From Pontibacter russatus (GTDB taxonomy: Bacteria > Bacteroidota > Bacteroidia > Cytophagales > Hymenobacteraceae), in the NCBI RefSeq assembly GCF_009931655.1, contig NZ_CP047984.1:3737001-3801000 (forward strand): a DNA stretch of 64,000 nt, read 5' to 3'. The position numbers and the translations under genes are program-made. Under the pieces are notes generated by a model. The model did not search any database. It was not told the origin of the DNA and saw only the letters and a list, made by a program, of their open reading frames with translations. This document shows, piece by piece, positions 51,542 to 60,284 of the stretch. The first letter of the stretch is position 1. Each line of letters starts with the position of its first letter.

Positions 51542-53686
51542 CTAACTTTTCACACCCTCAATCAACTTCTCCAATATATGCTGCGCGGCCACCGAGATGA
51601 TGGTGCCTGGCCCGAAGATGCCTGCGGCGCCTGCATTATATAAGAAATCGTAATCCTGCGCCGGGATCACGCCGCCCACAATCACCATGATGTCGGCGCG
51701 GTTGAGTTTGCGGAGTTCTTCGATGAGTTGCGGCACCAGCGTCTTATGTCCGGCTGCCAGCGAGGAAACGCCCACCACGTGTACGTCGTTCTCGGCGGCC
51801 TGCATCGCTACCTCGGCCGGTGTCTGGAACAGCGGGCCGATGTCCACGTCGAAGCCGAGGTCGGCGAAGGAGGTGGCGATGACTTTAGAGCCGCGGTCGT
51901 GGCCGTCCTGCCCCATCTTCGCCACCATCATGCGGGGGCGGCGGCCCTCCAGTTCCTCAAACTGATCGGCCAGGGCCTTGGCGCGCGCGAAGTTCTCGTC
52001 GTCGGAGAGCTCGGCGGAGTATATACCGGATATAGATCGAATCACTGCTTTATGCCTTCCATATATCTTTTCCAATGCGTCTGATATTTCCCCCAGGGTG
52101 GCGCGGCGGCGGGCGGCCTCCACGGCCAGTTCCAGCAGGTTGCCCACGCCCGATTGCGCAGCATCGGTCAGGGCCTGCAGCGCGTTGCCCACGCTGCCCT
52201 CGTCCCGCGCAGCCCGCACGTCTGCGAGGCGGCGCAGCTGCGATTCGCGCACTGCTGTGTTGTCAATGTCCAGTATCTCGATTTCCTGCTCCTGCTCCGG
52301 CCTGTATTTGTTCACGCCCACAATCACATCCTTTCCGGCATCGATGCGCGCCTGTTTGCGGGCAGCGGCCTCCTCGATGCGCATTTTCGGCAGGCCCGTT
52401 TCAATGGCCTTGGCCATGCCACCCAGTTCCTCCACCTCCTGCATCAGTTCCCAGGCTTTGTGCGCCAATTCGTGCGTCAGGGCTTCCACATAATAAGAGC
52501 CGCCCCAAGGGTCCACGATGTTGGTGATATGGGTTTCCTGCTGCAGGTAGATCTGCGTGTTGCGGGCAATCCGGGCGGAGAAATCGGTGGGCAGGGCAAT
52601 GGCTTCGTCCAGCGCGTTGGTGTGCAGGCTTTGCGTGCCGCCGAGTGCTGCGGCCAGGGCCTCCACGCAGGTGCGCGTCACGTTGTTGAACGGGTCCTGC
52701 TCGGTGAGGCTCCAGCCGGAGGTCTGGCAGTGCGTGCGCAAGGCCAGCGATTTCGGGTTCTTCGGGTTGAACTGCTGGATAATCTTCGCCCACAGCATGC
52801 GGGCTGCGCGCAGCTTGGCAATCTCCATGAAATGGTTCATGCCGATGGCCCAGAAAAAGGAGAGGCGCGGCGCGAAATCATCGATGTCCATGCCCGCCTT
52901 CAGGCCCGTTCGCACATACTCCAGCCCATCGGCCAGGGTATAGGCCAGCTCCAGGTCGGCGGTGGCACCGGCCTCCTGCATGTGGTAGCCCGAGATGGAG
53001 ATGGAGTTGAAGCGCGGCACATGGCGGGAGGTGAACGCGAAAATGTCGGCGATGATTTTCATGCTGGGCTCCGGCGGATATATATAAGTGTTGCGCACCA
53101 TAAACTCCTTCAGAATGTCGTTCTGGATGGTGCCACCCAACTGCTCCGGCTTCACGCCCTGCTCCTCGGCAGCCACGATATAAAAGGCCATAATCGGCAG
53201 CACCGCCCCGTTCATCGTCATCGACACTGACATCTTGTCCAGCGGAATCTTATCGAAGAGAATCTTCATATCCTCCACCGAGTCGATGGCGACACCAGCC
53301 TTGCCCACATCGCCCACCACCCGCGGGTGGTCGGAGTCGTAGCCGCGGTGCGTGGCCAGGTCAAAAGCAACGGACAGGCCTTTTTGGCCTCCTGCGAGGT
53401 TGCGGCGGTAAAAAGCGTTGCTTTCCTCGGCGGTGGAGAATCCGGCGTACTGGCGGATGGTCCAAGGCTTTTGCACATACATGGTGCTGTAGGGGCCGCG
53501 CAGGTAAGGCGGCAGGCCTGCGGCAAAACCTGTATGCTCAAAACCTTCGGCATCCTCCGAGGTGTAAAAGCTTTTCACTCTTATCTGCTCCGGCGTCTTC
53601 CACACGCGGGCATCCGCCGGGGCTTTCGGCCGCTTGTCGGGCGCGGCTACTTGGGTGATGTCTATCTTAGAGAAGTCTGGCTTCAT
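51542..53686 (-). CDS. mutB: Methylmalonyl-CoA mutase large (alpha) subunit
   Basis: B12-dependent isomerase between methylmalonyl-CoA and succinyl-CoA. The 714-aa protein has the TIM-barrel with [41 protein letters not shown] and [19 protein letters not shown], and a C-terminal cobalamin domain with [13 protein letters not shown], which contains the cobalt-ligating His in DGHDRG. Length is normal. Last gene of the mutA-NTF2-mutB run, 88 bases after the NTF2 gene. Confidence 0.98.
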   Translation of the reverse strand: MKPDFSKIDITQVAAPDKRPKAPADARVWKTPEQIRVKSFYTSEDAEGFEHTGFAAGLPPYLRGPYSTMYVQKPWTIRQYAGFSTAEESNAFYRRNLAGGQKGLSVAFDLATHRGYDSDHPRVVGDVGKAGVAIDSVEDMKILFDKIPLDKMSVSMTMNGAVLPIMAFYIVAAEEQGVKPEQLGGTIQNDILKEFMVRNTYIYPPEPSMKIIADIFAFTSRHVPRFNSISISGYHMQEAGATADLELAYTLADGLEYVRTGLKAGMDIDDFAPRLSFFWAIGMNHFMEIAKLRAARMLWAKIIQQFNPKNPKSLALRTHCQTSGWSLTEQDPFNNVTRTCVEALAAALGGTQSLHTNALDEAIALPTDFSARIARNTQIYLQQETHITNIVDPWGGSYYVEALTHELAHKAWELMQEVEELGGMAKAIETGLPKMRIEEAAARKQARIDAGKDVIVGVNKYRPEQEQEIEILDIDNTAVRESQLRRLADVRAARDEGSVGNALQALTDAAQSGVGNLLELAVEAARRRATLGEISDALEKIYGRHKAVIRSISGIYSAELSDDENFARAKALADQFEELEGRRPRMMVAKMGQDGHDRGSKVIATSFADLGFDVDIGPLFQTPAEVAMQAAENDVHVVGVSSLAAGHKTLVPQLIEELRKLNRADIMVIVGGVIPAQDYDFLYNAGAAGIFGPGTIISVAAQHILEKLIEGVKS

Positions 53687-53690
53687 GGTT

Positions 53691-53768
53691 CAATTTTGAA
53701 TGATTGGATTTTGAATAACTGAATAAGGTGTTTTTGAAATCCAATCATTCAGTTATTCAAAATTCAGT
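53691..53768. repeat. Two-word inverted repeat in the mutase operon
   Basis: Word 1, GAATGATTGGATTT (53698-53711), is inverted at 53737-53750, and word 2, TTGAATAACTGAAT (53711-53724), is inverted at 53747-53760. The order of the words is preserved instead of reversed, so this is not a simple hairpin. It occupies the NTF2-mutB spacer. Confidence 0.75.
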
Positions 53769-53774
53769 TATTGA

Positions 53775-54167
53775 CTAACTCGCGTGCTCTGCCGTGACAA
53801 CCCACCGGCCGTTTATCTTTTTCCATAGCTGTGAGGAGACGCCGCCCATCAGGCGCTTGCCCTCCCGCGCTATCTGCCATCTGAAAACATAATACACGGC
53901 CTCCTCCGACAGTTGCTCTGTATAGAGCGGCGTATAGGTGTACAGGCCCATTTGGCCGGTGTCTGCAAAATTTTTCCGGAACATGTCCAGCACCTCCTGG
54001 CAGCCTTTTTCCACGCCAGTCGCGTTAATCCAGAGCATCTCCGGCGAGTTCCAGTAGTAGGTCATGGCTTTTTCGAGGTCGCCGCTGTTCCACGCCTGCA
54101 CCTGCTCATCCAGCGCCTGCTGCACAGTATGTACAGCGTTCTGTCGGTGTGAGTCAGTTGCCGCCAT
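53775..54167 (-). CDS. SnoaL/NTF2-like protein within the mutase operon
   Basis: A 130-aa single-domain protein of the NTF2-like fold: helix HTVQQALDEQVQAWNSGDLEKAMTYY, then WINATGVEKGCQEVLDMFRKNF, and strands VYYVFRWQIARE and SSQLWKKINGRWVVTAEHAS, typical of DUF4440/SnoaL proteins. The ATG at 54167 overlaps mutA's 3' end by 14 bases, indicating coupled expression with mutase. A role in acyl-CoA handling or as a ketosteroid-isomerase-type enzyme is possible; none is known. Confidence 0.85.
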   Translation of the reverse strand: MAATDSHRQNAVHTVQQALDEQVQAWNSGDLEKAMTYYWNSPEMLWINATGVEKGCQEVLDMFRKNFADTGQMGLYTYTPLYTEQLSEEAVYYVFRWQIAREGKRLMGGVSSQLWKKINGRWVVTAEHAS

Positions 54168-55998
54168 CGCTTTCTGTTCCGTGCAGCTTTTTGTGAACCA
54201 ACTCCATGATGGAAGACATGTCGCAGCCCTCAAAGATGAATTCCTCGTACCCGTTGGCCAGCATTTCCTCCTTCATTTGCTCCGGGTCTGCGGCCAGTAT
54301 GACGGTGGGTTTGGCGTGGTGGTTGCGCAGCCGCGGCCCAAATTCATTCACAAAAGCCGCCTCCGACGCTGAAACAACAATGACTTCGGCACCCGCCCTG
54401 TCTAATTCATCGGAGGCCTCCTCGACAGACGCAAAATGTGCCACCTCCGTTTCGAAACCGGCGCAACTGAAGAACTCCTGGGCAAAGGTGGCATTCACGT
54501 GCCGCTTAATGGCCTCCCCCACGATGGCTACCACCGCTTTCGGGCGGCGCCTGCGTTTGCGCAGGTGCAGTTCTGTGGCCATCCGCATTACCTCGGTGGG
54601 GTAGGCGGCCCGGGTGGTGTCGAAGTCGGCGCTCTGGATAAGTTCCTCCGGGTCGAAGTCTATTTTCTCCTGCGGGTCCGGATATCTGTTGGTGCCCACC
54701 AGCACGTCGCGGCCCGTGGCAATGTCCCGGAACTTCCGGCGGCTCACCTCCGTGATGGTGCCGAGTATATGGCCGCTGGCGTAGGCCGCCTCAAAACCGC
54801 CCAGCGCCTCTACCTCCTGAAACAACCCCCAGGCGCTGCCCGCCAGTTGGTGCGTCAGCGACTCCAGGTAATAGGAGCCGGCGGCGGGGTCGATGGCTTT
54901 ATCCAGGTAAGCTTCCTCTTTCAGGATGACGGAGACGTTGCGGGCAATCCGGGCCGAGAATTCCGTCGGTTTCCGGAAGGTGTTGTCGAACGGCAGCACC
55001 GTCAGCGAGTCGCAACCGGCGATGATGGCGGCCATGGCCTCGGTGGTGGCGCGCAGCATGTTCATATAGGGGCCGAGGGTGGTCTGGTACCAACTGGAGG
55101 TGGTGCTGTGGATGCGCAGTTTGGCGGCCAGGGCAGGCTCCCCGTATGCCTCCGCAACAGCGGCCCACAGCAGCCGGAGGGCGCGCAGCTTCGCAATCTC
55201 GAAAAAGTAGTTGGTGCCGGAGCCCATGTAAAACTGCATGTTGCGCAGCACCGACTCCAACTGCTCCCCGGCATCGGTGAGCCGGTCTGTGTAGGCCACG
55301 GCGGCGCTGAGGGTATAGGCGATTTCCTGCGTCACAGAGGCCCCGATGCTGCTGAAGTTGGTGCCATTCACCGTGACGCCGTAAAAATCGATGCTGTCCT
55401 TGGTCAGGTCGAGCACGCGGGCGGTGCAGGCACGCTCCTCTTTTGTCAGGGCCCCTTTGGCTGTCATGGGGTCATATAGCACAAAGCCTTTCAGGTTGCG
55501 GTGCGACACCTGCCGGGCCTCCAGCGAGGCATACAGGCGCTCCAGGAAATCTTTCGGCTGCTCCTGCAGCATATAGCTGATGCTGTGCCTGCTGACATCA
55601 ATCGTGCTGAGGAGGTAATCCACATCAAAAGCTGCTGGCTTGCGGATTTTGAAATGGATGCCATCGGCCCCACGTTGCAGCGCGTCGGCGGCTTTGGCTA
55701 TGGAGGCGCGGCTGTCGTCCTCCACCTGCACCTGTTGTATGTTCAGCCAGTCGTTTATCCCGGATTTAACGCCGCGCAGGAAAGGGAAGTCGCCCGGCTT
55801 TTGCCGGGCAAGCGGCAGGCTGGCAATGTCTTCGGCAGTGTAATAAGGTTTGATGTCGAGCCCTTCGTAGGTGTGCCAGGTGAGGCTCTCGAGGGGTGTG
55901 CCGCGCAGGTCCTCCCGGGCTTTCTGCTCCCAGTCCGCCGCCCCGGCTTCGGTGAACTCGCTGAAAAGCTTCTGCGGGTGCTGCTCTTCTGTCGTCAT
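54154..55998 (-). CDS. mutA: Methylmalonyl-CoA mutase small (beta) subunit
   Basis: Structural partner of MutB. The 614-aa protein resembles MutB across the barrel (FLRGVKSGINDWLNIQQVQVED, GSYYLESLTHQL) and ends in a degenerate cobalamin domain (VAIVGEAIKRHVNATFAQEFF) without the DxHxxG cobalt-ligand motif, as expected for the non-catalytic subunit. The ATG at 55998 (MTTEEQHPQKLFSEF) was chosen because the predicted promoter lies inside the longer upstream frame. First gene of the operon. Confidence 0.96.
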   Translation of the reverse strand: MTTEEQHPQKLFSEFTEAGAADWEQKAREDLRGTPLESLTWHTYEGLDIKPYYTAEDIASLPLARQKPGDFPFLRGVKSGINDWLNIQQVQVEDDSRASIAKAADALQRGADGIHFKIRKPAAFDVDYLLSTIDVSRHSISYMLQEQPKDFLERLYASLEARQVSHRNLKGFVLYDPMTAKGALTKEERACTARVLDLTKDSIDFYGVTVNGTNFSSIGASVTQEIAYTLSAAVAYTDRLTDAGEQLESVLRNMQFYMGSGTNYFFEIAKLRALRLLWAAVAEAYGEPALAAKLRIHSTTSSWYQTTLGPYMNMLRATTEAMAAIIAGCDSLTVLPFDNTFRKPTEFSARIARNVSVILKEEAYLDKAIDPAAGSYYLESLTHQLAGSAWGLFQEVEALGGFEAAYASGHILGTITEVSRRKFRDIATGRDVLVGTNRYPDPQEKIDFDPEELIQSADFDTTRAAYPTEVMRMATELHLRKRRRRPKAVVAIVGEAIKRHVNATFAQEFFSCAGFETEVAHFASVEEASDELDRAGAEVIVVSASEAAFVNEFGPRLRNHHAKPTVILAADPEQMKEEMLANGYEEFIFEGCDMSSIMELVHKKLHGTESDGGN

Positions 55999-56016
55999 GC
56001 TTTTATATATGCGTTG

Positions 56017-56024
56017 TAAAGATA
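56017..56024 (-). promoter_or_regulatory. Probable -7 box of the mutA operon
   Basis: TATCTTTA on the minus strand, one base off TAnnTTTG, 19 bases upstream of the ATG. Confidence 0.5.
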
Positions 56025-56032
56025 TGCTTTTT

Positions 56033-56042
56033 ACCGTACGGT
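56033..56042. promoter_or_regulatory. Palindromic ACCGTACGGT, possible operator of mutA
   Basis: A perfect 10-bp palindrome within TTTTTACCGTACGGTTAAA lies 8 bases upstream of the -7 box, where a TetR-type repressor could block transcription. Its regulator is unknown. Confidence 0.45.
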
Positions 56043-56083
56043 TAAACGCGCCGATGGGGCACAATTCCCGCTGTTAAAACCTC

Positions 56084-56464
56084 TCAGTCAATCTGGCTGA
56101 TATAGGCCTGGTACATCCAGTAGCCAATCAGCAGCCATAGCACCACAATGACCGCAGCCATGATGTAGTTTGTCTTGCGCTGGTGCAACTGCTCCTTTGC
56201 CTGCCGCCGGTAGTGCGCCAGCACGGGCTCCGGTATCAGTCTGATGGACAGCCATATACCCAGCGGGAGAATCAGCAGGTCGTCGAGGTAGCCCAGGATG
56301 GGAATAAAGTCCGGAATCAGGTCGATGGGGCTGAAGGCGTAGGCCACTGTGATGACCAGCACGACCTTGGCCGCGAAAGGCACCCGCGGGTCTTTGGACG
56401 CCAGGTACAGCGTATATACATCCTCCTTTAGTTTCCTTACCGTTTCTTTCCATTTCCGAAGCAT
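56084..56464 (-). CDS. YkvA-family (DUF1232) membrane protein
   Basis: A 126-aa protein with the DUF1232 motif YAFSPIDLIPDFIPILGYLDDLLILPLG and a C-terminal membrane helix (MAAVIVVLWLLIGYWMYQAY). The ATG at 56464 (MLRKWKETVRKLKED) gives the family's usual length; the longer frame adds a non-conserved extension. Function not established. It lies 86 bases upstream of the mutA start on the same strand. Confidence 0.9.
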   Translation of the reverse strand: MLRKWKETVRKLKEDVYTLYLASKDPRVPFAAKVVLVITVAYAFSPIDLIPDFIPILGYLDDLLILPLGIWLSIRLIPEPVLAHYRRQAKEQLHQRKTNYIMAAVIVVLWLLIGYWMYQAYISQID

Positions 56465-56778
56465 ACCCTCTTTTACGGGAAAGAAAGCAGGGAAGGTGGC
56501 AGCTCGCGAAGCAGGCCTGCCAGAGCGCCTGTACCAACCTGTTGCCGACGTATGGGCTTGTACAGGCTTTTGCATCTTCGGAGCCGGGATATATAAGGCT
56601 GGTGCAGAAAGGTATATAGGAGAGGGACAGTTTGAAGCGAGGGGATGCTTCTGCCCAAGCCATTGTTATGCTAAACAGGAATTTCCTGGTTATAAAAGCC
56701 TGATCCAGAACTAACACAGGCAGGGCTTATATGCTATATAGCTGCTGCGTGTTGCCTGAAGAACCTATAAGACTTGGT

Positions 56779-56874
56779 AACTGACGTTACACAGAGGGTG
56801 TATTCCTGAGAAGGTATAGTGCAGGAAAGTCCCCCCTCAGAGGGGAGCGATAATTGTTTTGCGTAACGTCAGTT
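56779..56874. repeat. 96-bp element with perfect 12-bp inverted ends
   Basis: AACTGACGTTAC (56779-56790) is inverted at 56863-56874, inside TTGGTAACTGACGTTAC / GTAACGTCAGTTGGTAAG contexts. The interior has a CCCCCTC/GAGGGG hairpin (near 56831-56845). It looks like a miniature mobile element or large palindromic repeat. The rest of the 460-base gap (56465-56925) holds AT-rich DNA with no gene signal. Confidence 0.6.
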
Positions 56875-56895
56875 GGTAAGTGTTGTAGAGGCTGG

Positions 56896-56903
56896 TAACT
56901 TTG
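56896..56903 (+). promoter_or_regulatory. -7 box of the split 5'-nucleotidase operon
   Basis: TAACTTTG on the plus strand matches TAnnTTTG, 23 bases before the ATG at 56926. Confidence 0.6.
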
Positions 56904-56925
56904 GGTGGAAATTCTGAACAGACAC

Positions 56926-57681
56926 ATGACCCGCTATTTTTCCAGAAGCGCCAGCGCCCTGCTGCTGGTGCTGAGCCTTGCCTCCTGCCAGCGCCCATGG
57001 GTAGCCTCGCCCAGCCTTGCCGAGACAGGCATCCCGGTTGCTGGCACCGTCCCCGCCGACCCCGAGGCGGAGGCGATGATAGCGCCTTACCGCGAGCAGG
57101 TGACTTCCAAAATGGAGGAGATCATTGGCAATGCCCCGGTGGCCCTGGGCAAGGGCGAGTACCAGTCGCCGCTCGGCAACTTTGTGGTGGACCTGCTGCT
57201 GGAGGAATCGCGGAAACTGTTCGGCGGGCAGATAGATATGGCCACCACCACCAACGGCGGCCTGCGGGTGCCTATTCCGCTGGGCGCCGTGAAAGTGGGC
57301 ACAATCTTCGAGCTGATGCCTTTTGAGAACGAGCTGGTGGTGCTGACGCTGGACGGGCAGACGGTGCAGGCGTTTTTCGACAAGGCCGCCAAGGCAAAGT
57401 TCGCCCCCATCGCCAACGCCACCTACACGGTCAAAAACGGCAAGGCCGTGGATATCAGCATCGGCGGAGAGCCCTTTGACCCGGCCCGCACCTACACCCT
57501 CGTCACCTCCGACTACCTGGCTGGCGGCGGCGACAACCTGAGCATGTTCAAAAACGCGCTGAAGACGGAAAAAGTGGGCCTGATGATGCGCGACGCCATT
57601 ATCCGGCACATCCGGCAGCTGACCGCACAGGGGAAACCGCTTGCCGCCGACACGGCCAGCAGAGTGACCCTCCTCCCTTAA
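56926..57681 (+). CDS. 5'-nucleotidase C-terminal domain lipoprotein
   Basis: A 251-aa lipoprotein (SASALLLVLSLASCQ signal, Cys near 21) made only of the substrate-binding C-terminal domain of UshA-like 5'-nucleotidases: SPLGNFVVDLLLEES, TTTNGGLRVPIPLGAVKVGTIF, FENELVVLTLDG and YTLVTSDYLAGGGDNL. In ordinary enzymes this domain follows the metallophosphatase domain in one chain. The next gene, 14 bases downstream, encodes the catalytic domain, so the two probably form one enzyme from separate chains. The ATG at 56926 follows a -7 box; a GTG at 56905 is less likely. Confidence 0.9.
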   Translation: MTRYFSRSASALLLVLSLASCQRPWVASPSLAETGIPVAGTVPADPEAEAMIAPYREQVTSKMEEIIGNAPVALGKGEYQSPLGNFVVDLLLEESRKLFGGQIDMATTTNGGLRVPIPLGAVKVGTIFELMPFENELVVLTLDGQTVQAFFDKAAKAKFAPIANATYTVKNGKAVDISIGGEPFDPARTYTLVTSDYLAGGGDNLSMFKNALKTEKVGLMMRDAIIRHIRQLTAQGKPLAADTASRVTLLP

Positions 57682-57695
57682 GCTATATATAGCGC

Positions 57696-58631
57696 ATGAT
57701 AAACAGAAGAGATTTCCTCAAACACACGGTGGCAGGGGCGGCTGGCATCACGCTACTGGGCCTGCCTTTTTCAGCGGAGGCCGCTCAAAGCATCAACCTC
57801 ACCATCCTGCACACCAACGACCAGCACTCGCGCATCGACCCGTTTCCGGACGATGGCCGCAAGTACGGCGGCATGGGCGGCATGGCCCGGCGCGCCACGC
57901 TGGTGGAGCAGATCCGGAAGCAGGAGCCGAACGTGCTGCTGCTGGACGCGGGGGATATATGGCAGGGCACGCCCTACTTCAACTTCTTCGGCGGCGAGCT
58001 GGAGTACAAGCTGATGAGCGACATGCAATACGACGCCGCCACGCTCGGCAACCATGATTTCGACAACGGCCTGGAAGGATTGGAGAAGCAGCTGCCCCAC
58101 GCGGCCTTTCCTTTTATTTCGGCTAATTACGATTTTTCCGGTACAATTTTAAAAGGCCGCTTTCAGCCCTATAAAGTGTTTGAGAAGCAGGGCGTGCGGG
58201 TAGGTGTTTTCGGGCTGGGGATAGAGCTGGAGGGCCTGGTGGGCAAAAACAACTACGGCGAGACCCTCTACAACGACCCGGTGGCCGTGGCGCGGGAGAT
58301 GGTGCAGGAGCTGCGCGCGGCACAAAAATGTAACCTGGTGATTTGCCTTTCGCACCTGGGGTATAGTTATAAAGAAGAAAAAATTGACGACCTTAAGCTC
58401 GCCGGGCAGGTAGCGGGCATCGACCTGATACTGGGCGGGCACACGCACACTTTCCTGGAACAGCCTGAGCTTGTGCGGCATGAGAGCGGCCACGAGACGC
58501 TGGTGAACCAGGTGGGCTGGTCGGGCCTATTTCTGGGCCGCATCGACTTCGCCTTTAACCGGAAGTCGAAGCAAAAATCGGGCGTGACAGCGGCGCTTCT
58601 GCCGGTAAGCGCACCTGTAACGGCATCGTAA
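57696..58631 (+). CDS. 5'-nucleotidase/metallophosphatase N-terminal domain protein with Tat signal
   Basis: A 311-aa protein starting MINRRDFLKHTVAGAAGIT, a twin-arginine signal. Dimetal phosphatase motifs are complete: LHTNDQHS, LLDAGDIWQGT, TLGNHDFD, CLSHLGY and GGHTHTF. It lacks the substrate-specificity domain, which is encoded just upstream. Tat export suggests it is folded with metals before export while the partner is a lipoprotein. Acts on periplasmic nucleotides or related phosphoesters (inference). Confidence 0.92.
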   Translation: MINRRDFLKHTVAGAAGITLLGLPFSAEAAQSINLTILHTNDQHSRIDPFPDDGRKYGGMGGMARRATLVEQIRKQEPNVLLLDAGDIWQGTPYFNFFGGELEYKLMSDMQYDAATLGNHDFDNGLEGLEKQLPHAAFPFISANYDFSGTILKGRFQPYKVFEKQGVRVGVFGLGIELEGLVGKNNYGETLYNDPVAVAREMVQELRAAQKCNLVICLSHLGYSYKEEKIDDLKLAGQVAGIDLILGGHTHTFLEQPELVRHESGHETLVNQVGWSGLFLGRIDFAFNRKSKQKSGVTAALLPVSAPVTAS

Positions 58632-58671
58632 AAAAATAATTTTTTGTTTACGGATATTTAATCAAATTTGT

Positions 58672-58700
58672 AACCCCCCTGCCCCTAAAGGAGAGGTTTG
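58672..58700. repeat. Partial REP-like unit upstream of dnaA
   Basis: CCCCCCTGCCCCTAAAGGAG followed by AGG resembles half of the unit at 46366-46402. It lies between the nucleotidase gene and dnaA. Confidence 0.4.
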
Positions 58701-58737
58701 TTTCACCAAACGAATCTAGTGTGTTTTGGAAAATTGG

Positions 58738-60162
58738 ATGATCAAAGACTGTTCAACTGTATGGAGTAACTGCCTGCAGGTGATAAAGGAAAACATCGGC
58801 GAGCAGAGTTTTAAGACTTGGTTTGAGCCGATTAAGCCGATATCACTGCGCGAAAGCGTACTTACCATACAAGTGCCCAGCCAGTTTTTCTACGAGTGGC
58901 TGGAGGAACACTATGTGCAGCTCCTGAAGAAAGTTATCTACCAGGAGCTGGGCAGCGAGGGCAGGTTGGAATATTCCATTATCATAGACCGGGGCAACGA
59001 GGCCAACAAGCCGCAGACCGTCAACATCCCCACCAAGAAGATACCGCAGGCCGTCGTGAACTCGTACAGGCCGGAGCAGAACTTCATCAAGAGCCCGTTC
59101 GAGTCGAAGACTATTGACCGCAATTTCCTGAACTCGCAGCTGAACGGCGCCTACAACTTCGAGAACTACATTGAGGGAGACTGTAACCGCCTGGCGCGCT
59201 CGGCGGGTTTTGCCGTGGCCAACAAGCCGGGCACTACCTCCTTCAACCCCCTGATGGTATATGGCGGCGTGGGGCTTGGCAAGACGCACCTGGTGCAGGC
59301 CATCGGCAACCACATCAAAAACAGCGACCCCAACAAGTTTGTGCTGTACGTGTCGTCGGAGAAGTTCGTGAACCAGTTCATTGAGTCGGTGCGGACGAAC
59401 AACGTGCAGGACTTCGCCAACTTTTACCTGCTGGTGGACATCCTGATCATCGACGACGTGCAGTTCCTGAGCGGCAAGGACAAGACACAGGAGATGTTCT
59501 TCCACATCTTCAACCACCTGCACCAGTCCGGCAAGCAAATCGTGATGACCTCCGACTGCCCACCGCGCGATTTGAAAGGGCTGGAGGAGCGCCTGCTGTC
59601 GCGCTTTAAATGGGGCCTGACGGCCGATCTGCAGAGCCCGGACTTTGAGACGCGCATGGCCATCATCCAAAAGAAGATGCAGAGCGACGGCATCGACATT
59701 CCGGACAACGTGGTGGAGTACCTGGCCTACAGCGTGGACACCAATGTGCGGGAGCTGGAGGGCGTGCTGATCTCGCTGATCGCGCAGTCGTCGCTTAACC
59801 GCAAGGAAATTGACCTGGAGCTTGCCAAGCAGGCGCTCAAGCACATCATCGAGGACGTGGAGACGGAGGTGAACCTCGACTTCATCCAGAAAACGGTGGC
59901 CGAGTACTTCCAGGTGAGCCTGGACTCGCTGAAGGCCAAAACCCGCAAGAAAGAGATCGTGACGGCGCGGCAGGTGGCGATGTACTTTGCCAAAGAGTTC
60001 ACCAGCCACTCCCTCAAATCCATCGGCTACCACTTCGGCGGCCGCGACCACAGCACCGTCATCCACTCGGTGCAAACCGTCTCCGACCTGATCGATACGG
60101 ACAAGAAATTCAAGGTGAGTATACAGGAACTTCAGAAGAAGTTCAAGTCCAAGGCAGGCTGA
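58738..60162 (+). CDS. dnaA: Chromosomal replication initiator DnaA
   Basis: AAA+ ATPase that opens oriC. The 474-aa protein has domain I (SVWSNCLQVIKENIGEQSFKTW-type start), a linker, domain III with Walker A GGVGLGKTHL (about 176-185) and Walker B LIIDDVQFL (about 236-244), and domain IV ending VTARQVAMYFAKEFT then GGRDHSTVIHSV, the DnaA-box-binding helix-turn-helix. The ATG at 58738 is used; a TTG at 58726 adds four residues. No cluster of TTATCCACA boxes was seen next to it, so the origin may lie elsewhere. dnaN and gyrB are not adjacent. Confidence 0.98.
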   Translation: MIKDCSTVWSNCLQVIKENIGEQSFKTWFEPIKPISLRESVLTIQVPSQFFYEWLEEHYVQLLKKVIYQELGSEGRLEYSIIIDRGNEANKPQTVNIPTKKIPQAVVNSYRPEQNFIKSPFESKTIDRNFLNSQLNGAYNFENYIEGDCNRLARSAGFAVANKPGTTSFNPLMVYGGVGLGKTHLVQAIGNHIKNSDPNKFVLYVSSEKFVNQFIESVRTNNVQDFANFYLLVDILIIDDVQFLSGKDKTQEMFFHIFNHLHQSGKQIVMTSDCPPRDLKGLEERLLSRFKWGLTADLQSPDFETRMAIIQKKMQSDGIDIPDNVVEYLAYSVDTNVRELEGVLISLIAQSSLNRKEIDLELAKQALKHIIEDVETEVNLDFIQKTVAEYFQVSLDSLKAKTRKKEIVTARQVAMYFAKEFTSHSLKSIGYHFGGRDHSTVIHSVQTVSDLIDTDKKFKVSIQELQKKFKSKAG

Positions 60163-60200
60163 TCAATCATTACAGAGAATCGCACGAAGCCATATATAAA

Positions 60201-60284
60201 GCCTGACCTGCAACGTATATATAAAAAGGGAGCGCCGCTATATATAGCGGCGCTCCCTTTTTATATATACGTTGCAGGTCAGGC
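60201..60284. terminator. 84-bp perfect palindrome between convergent genes
   Basis: Positions 60201-60242 and 60243-60284 are exact reverse complements with no spacer (42-bp arms). The core is AGCGCCGCTATATATAGCGGCGCT-like in two halves, surrounded by AAAAAGGG/CCCTTTTT and TATATA. It follows the dnaA stop by 38 bases and runs into the stop codon of the convergent membrane gene at 60279, so it probably terminates both. Confidence 0.85.

Noticed and set aside
55999..56083. Cobalamin riboswitch before the B12-dependent mutase genes
   Set aside because: The leader is under 20 bases from the likely transcription start and contains no B12-box-like sequence.
58632..58737. Replication origin next to dnaA
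   Set aside because: No cluster of TTATCCACA-type boxes was found on either side of dnaA; a GC-skew plot of the genome would be needed.
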